Assembly (NCBI GenBank): GCA_030628805.1
Contig: DAOVQG010000279.1
Coordinates: 1 to 6,214, forward strand
Reading direction: 5' to 3'
Length of the DNA: 6,214 bases
From: JAGMDK01 sp023128695
Lineage (GTDB): Bacteria > Planctomycetota > Phycisphaerae > UBA1845 > Fen-1342
Shown here: piece after piece, positions 1-6,214 of the stretch
Numbering within the stretch: position 1 is the stretch's first letter
Layout of the letters: the number at the start of each line of letters is the position of its first letter
Program-made: the position numbers and the translations under genes
Notes under the pieces: model-generated
What the model was told of the DNA's origin: nothing
Databases searched by the model: none
The model's input: only the letters and a program-made list of their open reading frames with translations

Positions 1-499
1 ATGCGCTGGGCTTGTGGCAGGTCCGCGATGCTGGTGAAGCAGTTGTCGCGTTGTTCGTACTTGATGCCGGCGCGATCCATCTGTCGGGCCAGCCATTCGC
101 GTCCGTTGATGCACACCTGAATGGTAAATGGCAGCCAGGTCTGCAACCGCACGTGCATCAGGCCGAACTGACGATCGATGAAGTAGAAGTACAGGTGTAG
201 ACACTTGCGGTCGGCGGGAACAAGAACAAGTTGGCGGGCTTCGCGGTCCCGCCGGATGTCAGATAACGAAAGGGACGGCCTTCCCGCCGCGCCAGGGTCC
301 GGGCGTGTTCCTTGAGCCGCTCGGAGAGCCGTTCGACGAACGGGCTGAAGTTCTTGTAGAGGACACGTTGACTCGAGAGGAAGATGTCCATTCCGTTACA
401 ATAACTGATGGACCGCAAGGTTCCCCGGAAGAGCACGCGGTCGAAACCCGACAGTACGCCCGTGACGCGGCTCTGGTGCCGCTCCGGAAAACGCTCCAT
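1..499 (-). pseudogene. Decayed member of a conserved protein family of unknown function (deleted, frameshifted, cut by window edge)
   Basis: The ATG at 497-499 is preceded by GGAGG (506-510) with a 6-nt spacer, a good ribosome binding site. The first part reads MERFPERHQSRVTGVLSGFD and continues through FRGTLRSISYCNGMD to REGRPFRYLTS near 260. That frame then turns to unrelated residues and stops at 158. From about 258 to the left edge a second frame is open and reads like the rest of the same protein: IRRDREARQLVLVPADRKCL, then HLYFYFIDRQFGLMHVRLQTW, then INGREWLARQMDRAGIKYEQ. From memory, intact relatives carry about 40-50 residues between these parts, including a Cys-containing segment. 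A deletion with a frame change therefore lies near 256-262. I recall the family as an uncharacterised one, often in several copies per genome; its function is unknown to me, and a mobile-element link is only a suspicion. Whether the far end is intact cannot be seen. Confidence 0.75.
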
Positions 500-579
500 G
501 ACGATCCTCCGGCTGATGTTATTTGTCAGAACAATCATGCCAGAAATCGTCTGGAGCGTCATTTTTTGGTTGCGGCCGA

Positions 580-592
580 GCGGCGAAGCCGC
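580..592. repeat. Small palindrome GCGGC-GAA-GCCGC
   Basis: A 5-bp perfect stem (580-584 with 588-592) encloses the 3-nt loop GAA (TTC on the minus strand). The surrounding GC-rich bases at 571-597 extend it imperfectly. Its layout matches the other palindromes in the window, but it is short enough to arise by chance in GC-rich DNA. Confidence 0.4.
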
Positions 593-643
593 GAGGCTGC
601 TCTAAGTTCTCAGCGTTCTCCGCGGTGTGAATATCCGGGTTAG

Positions 644-765
644 CAGTCTGTCGGACTTAGCCGTTTTGTGGCTTTCTATGCCTCTCTTCGGTGTCTGGAC
701 CCTGGGGTGCCGACCCACATGGGCGCGCTCCCACGGTGTTTTCGAACCCTAAGTCCGACAGACTG
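644..765. mobile_element. Candidate MITE with 17-bp perfect terminal inverted repeats
   Basis: CAGTCTGTCGGACTTAG at 644-660 is repeated as its exact reverse complement at 749-765, giving a 122-bp unit with 17-bp perfect terminal inverted repeats. The unit is flanked on both sides by TTAG (640-643 and 766-769), as expected for a 4-bp target-site duplication. The interior (661-748) has no coding potential, so the element would depend on a transposase encoded elsewhere. This is the classic layout of a miniature inverted-repeat transposable element. The parent transposon is not in the window and I cannot name its family. The alternative is a large stem-loop with no mobile history; the matching flanks argue against that, though a 4-bp match is weak evidence by itself. 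Confidence 0.6.
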
Positions 766-776
766 TTAGCCCGCGC

Positions 777-790
777 GGTCGCTCGCGACC
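777..790. repeat. Palindrome GGTCGC-TC-GCGACC
   Basis: A 6-bp perfect stem (777-782 with 785-790) has a 2-nt loop TC. It lies 7 nt beyond the right flank of the candidate MITE. It has the same geometry as the other palindromes here, but a different stem sequence. Confidence 0.5.
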
Positions 791-834
791 AATTGTGGTC
801 CCCTCTGGCGTACATCTGATGCGAACGGCTTTCG

Positions 835-893
835 GTCGGCTTCAGCCGACGTGTGGCACCGGCATCGTATGGCACCGGCATCTTGCCGGTGGA
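835..893. repeat. Palindrome cluster just downstream of the alaS stop codon
   Basis: Two perfect palindromes lie close together. GTCGGCT-TC-AGCCGAC (835-850) has a 7-bp stem. CACCGGCA-TCT-TGCCGGTG (873-891) has an 8-bp stem. Between them the 13-mer TGGCACCGGCATC occurs twice, at 854-866 and 870-882, a partial duplication at 16-bp spacing. The lead-in TGTGGCACCGGC (852-863) also precedes the palindrome inside alaS (1530-1541), so these are copies of one family. On the minus strand the stems follow the alaS stop by about 50 nt and could protect the mRNA 3' end. There is no T-run, so I do not call a terminator. Confidence 0.75.
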
Positions 894-941
894 GACAAGC
901 TCCACAGCATTCCCGTTTACACTCAGAATGCCCGGATAAAC

Positions 942-4148
<3,207 letters not shown>

Positions 4149-4154
4149 GGCGGG

Positions 4155-4161
4155 CCTTCCT
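4155..4161 (-). promoter_or_regulatory. Ribosome binding site that favours the GTG start of alaS
   Basis: AGGAAGG on the minus strand lies 6 nt before the GTG at 4146-4148. It sits inside the longer frame that would start at the ATG at 4173-4175, and that ATG has only the unconvincing GAACGAG upstream. The site therefore supports the shorter protein. Confidence 0.6.
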
Positions 4162-4193
4162 GTCGTTAAGGGCATTACTCGTTCAAATGAAAC

Positions 4194-4222
4194 ATTCTAT
4201 GCGTCTCGGCCCGGAATTGCAG
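4194..4222 (-). promoter_or_regulatory. alaS: Weak sigma70-like promoter candidate for alaS
   Basis: On the minus strand TAGAAT (4194-4199) matches the -10 consensus at five of six positions. The hexamer 17 nt upstream, CTGCAA (4217-4222), matches the -35 consensus at only three. Transcription would begin near 4187, giving a leader of about 39 nt to the GTG but only about 12 nt to the ATG. This too fits the GTG start better. Transcription from the upstream gene's promoter could also reach alaS. Confidence 0.35.
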
Positions 4223-4274
4223 CATAGGCGAGAGGGTGAAGTGTCTCGGGGTGGGCATCAGGAAAGTGGGTAAC

Positions 4275-4355
4275 CCGGTGGGGCGGCCCTCCGGTGGGGC
4301 GGCCCTCCGCGGCCGCCATCGGACCGTACTGGCGGGCACGGAGGCCCGCCCCACC
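4275..4355. repeat. Palindrome cluster between alaS and the coiled-coil gene, with a 16-bp tandem duplication
   Basis: CCGGTGGGGCGGCCCT is exactly duplicated in tandem at 4275-4290 and 4291-4306. A related unit in the opposite orientation follows at 4331-4355. It contains GGCGGGC/GCCCGCC (4331-4337 with 4344-4350) and ends in CCGCCCCAC (4346-4354), the complement of GTGGGGCGG within both tandem copies. The cluster can thus fold as a small hairpin or as a larger one. It lies about 60 nt past the stop codon of the coiled-coil gene and upstream of the alaS promoter candidate. It could block or protect transcripts there; no T-tract is seen. Confidence 0.7.
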
Positions 4356-4417
4356 CACTATGTTGACGCTAACCCGTGTCTCGAGGGTGCCGGGTGAATT
4401 ACATTTGTCTGGGACCG

Positions 4418-5833
4418 CTAGGCCGGCCGGGCCGGGGACAGGCCCTCGGGGGGCCGCTGGTTGCCGGGCCGGGCCTGTTTGGCCTGCTGGTGGGCGCGGA
4501 TCTCCCGACACAGGCGGTTCAGTGCCGCCCGGACCTGGGCGATGAACTGGTCCAATCGGTTTTGCCTCTGCCCACTCGGATCATCCAGATCGTCGAGCAG
4601 GGTTTCGAGTTGGAGGACCAACCCGGTCAGCCATTCCGTGTCGAGCCCGCGGATTTCCTCCACCGCACGGCGATAGTTCGCTTCGGCGCGGCGGTAGGCC
4701 TCGTCCGCGGGAGAAAGCCGTGCGGCAAGCTGGTGGAAACGGTGGACCACCCCGGCGAGATTCTTGATCTTGGCCGCGACCTCCTTTTTGCGATCCAGCA
4801 ATTCGCGCGCGGCCTCTTCCGTTTCGTGCTCCTGGCCGCGGCGTGAGATCTCGGCCCGCAACGCTTCCAGCCGTTCCTCGGGCAGCAGGGTCGGCAGGAG
4901 CGTGTGGATCGCCTGGAGACGCTTGATGACCCAATTGGCGGTTTCCGGGTTGCCCGCCCGCGCCGCCGCGGCCCCTTTGTTCGAGAGGTCCTTGATCTGC
5001 CGTCGATAGGCGCCCGCCCGTTTGAGCAGCCGGTCGTACTGCTCCTCGCAACGTTGCAGGTCGGCGGCGGCGATATAGACCGGGTAGCGCTGCCGAAATT
5101 CACGCATCTTGTCGAGCATGCGTAAGGCGCGGGTCACCTCGAACTGGGCCAAGTAGCCATCGAACTCCCGCTGCAAGCGCGAGAACGTACCTTGCAACTC
5201 ACCGCGGGAGGGGAAATCACAGCGGGTCGGCGTGACGAAACCACGCTGTAACTTGGACGTGTGCTCCTTCTTCTGCTGCTCCTCCTCCGGCGTCGTGCGC
5301 GCCGCGCGCAGCGCCGCCTCGCGCTCGGCGATGAAGCTGCGCATCATCGAGCCGAGCAGGGGATCGGCATTTACGTCCGGGTGGCTCAAAGCTCGGGCCG
5401 CGACACTCTGTAAAGAGACGGTGTCCACGGCGCTGCTCATGATTTGCGCACAGAATTGTTGGTAAACGTCCTGGCGATGCTTGTCGCGCGAGGCGAGCCC
5501 CTGACCGGGGAGCCCAAAGACCGCCAGCCGAGCCAGTTCCCGGGAACCGTTACGGAACTCGGGCGGGCAGTCCGGCCCGTCGAGAATGTCGAAGGGGATC
5601 ACGGCGTCAGGTGTCAACCACCCCAACTTTGCGAGCCGGCGCAGGAGAGCGCGACCAAGCGCGGGAGGCAACAGCTCGGCCACAGTACGGGCGGCACAGA
5701 GAGGGGACATCTCGCGCGCCGCGGCCAGGCGACGTTCGAGAGCGACGGTCGCGAGTCGACTCAGACGCGACCAATCCGGTTTTCTCGCGCGCGGACGCGC
5801 GACCGGGTGATTCTGATCCTGCGACGCAGCCAT
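4418..5833 (-). CDS. Uncharacterised helical, coiled-coil-rich protein (471 aa)
   Basis: I do not recognise this protein. The ATG at 5831-5833 is chosen because AGGAGG (5838-5843) lies 4 nt upstream; a GTG 21 nt further upstream (5852-5854) has no Shine-Dalgarno. Residues 10-45 are basic, with alternating Arg and Ala/Leu. Residues 50-175 look like a compact helical domain (ELLPPALGRALLRRLAKLGW, then VIPFDILDGPDCPPEF). A charged linker with EEEQQKKEH follows near 182-191. About 208-452 is almost entirely Lys/Arg/Glu/Leu/Ala-rich helix with probable coiled coils, interrupted at NPETANWVIKRLQAI (295-309), which resembles a TPR-like helical hairpin. The tail is Pro-rich and disordered. There is no signal peptide or membrane segment, so it is probably cytoplasmic. 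Base composition and codon use match the GC-rich surroundings, which supports a real resident gene. It could be a scaffold or a nucleic-acid-associated protein, but nothing proves it. It lies upstream of alaS on the same strand, 269 bp from the GTG. Confidence 0.85.
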   Translation of the reverse strand: MAASQDQNHPVARPRARKPDWSRLSRLATVALERRLAAAREMSPLCAARTVAELLPPALGRALLRRLAKLGWLTPDAVIPFDILDGPDCPPEFRNGSRELARLAVFGLPGQGLASRDKHRQDVYQQFCAQIMSSAVDTVSLQSVAARALSHPDVNADPLLGSMMRSFIAEREAALRAARTTPEEEQQKKEHTSKLQRGFVTPTRCDFPSRGELQGTFSRLQREFDGYLAQFEVTRALRMLDKMREFRQRYPVYIAAADLQRCEEQYDRLLKRAGAYRRQIKDLSNKGAAAARAGNPETANWVIKRLQAIHTLLPTLLPEERLEALRAEISRRGQEHETEEAARELLDRKKEVAAKIKNLAGVVHRFHQLAARLSPADEAYRRAEANYRRAVEEIRGLDTEWLTGLVLQLETLLDDLDDPSGQRQNRLDQFIAQVRAALNRLCREIRAHQQAKQARPGNQRPPEGLSPARPA

Positions 5834-5837
5834 TCCG

Positions 5838-5843
5838 CCTCCT
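5838..5843 (-). promoter_or_regulatory. Ribosome binding site of the coiled-coil gene
   Basis: AGGAGG on the minus strand is a full anti-16S match, 4 nt before the ATG at 5831-5833. The spacer is a little short, but it is far better than anything before the alternative GTG at 5852-5854, so it decides the start. Confidence 0.7.
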
Positions 5844-5877
5844 GAAGAAACCACGTGAGAGGCGACAATGTGATTTA

Positions 5878-5906
5878 TTCATAGTGTACCTCGGCGCAAG
5901 TGTCAG
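5878..5906 (-). promoter_or_regulatory. Sigma70-type promoter for the coiled-coil gene
   Basis: On the minus strand CTGACA (5901-5906) matches five of six bases of the -35 box. After an optimal 17-nt spacer comes TATGAA (5878-5883), four of six bases of the -10 box. Transcription should begin near 5870, giving a leader of about 37 nt before the ATG at 5833. The local sequence is AT-rich for this genome, as is usual at promoters. Confidence 0.55.
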
Positions 5907-5983
5907 GGCCACTTATAAGAAAATGTGAATCCGTCGCCCGATAATTCGAGTGGGGTTCAGACGGTCCCCTTTTTCACCGTACC

Positions 5984-6013
5984 GAAGAGCCGCGGGCTTC
6001 AGCCCGCGCGGCC
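5984..6013 (+). repeat. GGGCTTCAGCCC-type palindromic unit, intergenic copy 1
   Basis: This 30-bp unit around CGCGGGCTTCAGCCCGCG is identical to 1483-1512 inside alaS. It is flanked by GAAGAGC on the left, which the inverted copy at 6056-6083 also carries. It lies upstream of the promoter of the coiled-coil gene. Confidence 0.9.
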
Positions 6014-6055
6014 GTTCGCGATGTAGGTGTATATATGGTTTTGACCTGCGGGACA

Positions 6056-6083
6056 CCGCGCGGGCTGAAGCCCGCGGCTCTTC
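6056..6083 (-). repeat. GGGCTTCAGCCC-type palindromic unit, intergenic copy 2
   Basis: These 28 bp are the exact reverse complement of bases 1-28 of the unit at 5984-6013. Copies 1 and 2 therefore form a long inverted repeat around a 42-bp spacer, besides each being a hairpin itself. Confidence 0.9.
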
Positions 6084-6087
6084 TGTC

Positions 6088-6109
6088 GCGCGGGCTGAAG
6101 CCCGCGGCT
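6088..6109 (-). repeat. GGGCTTCAGCCC-type palindromic unit, intergenic copy 3
   Basis: The 22-bp core GCGCGGGCTGAAGCCCGCGG plus CT follows copy 2 directly, 4 bp away and in the same orientation. It lacks the CTTC outer end of copy 2, having GGGG instead. Copies in head-to-head and tandem order recall the mosaic REP clusters of enterobacteria. Confidence 0.85.
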
Positions 6110-6214
6110 GGGGTTTGGCCCTTTTACTCTCCATTTCTAGTTTGAGCAAGATTCCTCGGTTTGTGACATAGTTTCAGAAGGATTGTGGCCACGGGCTTGA
6201 CTTTTCTGGCCCTC
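6110..6214. other. Right-edge non-coding sequence
   Basis: No gene, palindrome or RNA could be supported here. The sequence is less GC-rich than the repeat cluster beside it. It may be the flank of a gene outside the window. Confidence 0.4.

Larger units (their letters stand above)
500..941. other. Non-coding region between alaS and the decayed gene, rich in repeats
   Basis: This 442-bp stretch has no convincing gene; its open frames are short and lack family resemblance. It holds the upstream region of the decayed gene, a small palindrome at 580-592, a candidate MITE at 644-765, a palindrome at 777-790 and a palindrome cluster at 835-893 just past the alaS stop codon. The accumulation of repeats beside a broken gene suggests a tolerant site where elements insert without harm. 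No T-tract follows any of the stems on the minus strand, so no classical terminator for alaS is evident. Confidence 0.7.

Noticed and set aside
12..200. 62-codon open frame on the plus strand at the left edge
   Set aside because: The minus strand here reads family-like protein (YFIDRQFGLMHVRLQTW), so the plus frame is its shadow.
873..891. Rho-independent terminator for alaS
   Set aside because: The stem is strong, but no T-run follows it on the minus strand, and the same hairpin also occurs inside the alaS coding sequence.
5834..5854. Upstream GTG start for the coiled-coil protein
   Set aside because: No Shine-Dalgarno precedes it, while AGGAGG precedes the ATG at 5833; the added MVSSGGG looks like leader sequence.
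5984..6109. Possible CRISPR array from the repeated unit
   Set aside because: Copies are in both orientations, spacings are 42 and 4 bp, and there are only three; this is not a CRISPR layout.

Overview
The window looks like a chromosomal segment of a GC-rich bacterium, most probably a planctomycete or a close relative. The grounds are the high GC outside one stretch, the interspersed GC-rich palindromes, an alanyl-tRNA synthetase with extra segments, and a neighbour gene of unrecognised coiled-coil type. The lineage is an inference from sequence style; no rRNA or other taxonomic marker is present.

All genes lie on the minus strand. Reading in the direction of transcription: 5834-6214 is intergenic. 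It holds a good sigma70-type promoter (5878-5906) and three copies of a GGGCTTCAGCCC-type palindrome. 5833-4418 encodes a 471-residue protein of unknown function, rich in helix and coiled coil. 4417-4149 is intergenic, with a palindrome cluster and a weaker promoter candidate. 4148 (or 4175) to 942 is alaS, an intact but oversized alanyl-tRNA synthetase. 941-500 is non-coding and contains several palindromes and a candidate 122-bp MITE with 17-bp perfect inverted ends and a TTAG duplication. 499-1 is a decayed copy of a conserved protein family of unknown function, broken by an internal deletion and frameshift and running off the left edge.

The most interesting signal is the set of short GC-rich palindromes (6-8 bp stems, mostly 2-3 nt loops). 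They occur between genes and also inside alaS. One 30-bp unit inside alaS (1483-1512) is identical base for base to an intergenic unit (5984-6013). A second alaS site (about 3237-3326) carries three palindromic units in tandem. Both sites keep the reading frame and fall at domain junctions, so the gene seems to have absorbed mobile palindromes as extra peptide. This resembles the Rickettsia palindromic elements, but in an essential synthetase of a different lineage and with several palindrome families at once. alaS also shows a sharp drop in GC in its middle third, suggesting a mosaic history.

The genes do not form an obvious pathway. alaS is housekeeping (charging of tRNA-Ala), the coiled-coil protein is unknown, and the left part is a graveyard of mobile or repetitive DNA. 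No tRNA, rRNA, CRISPR array or clear rho-independent terminator was seen.
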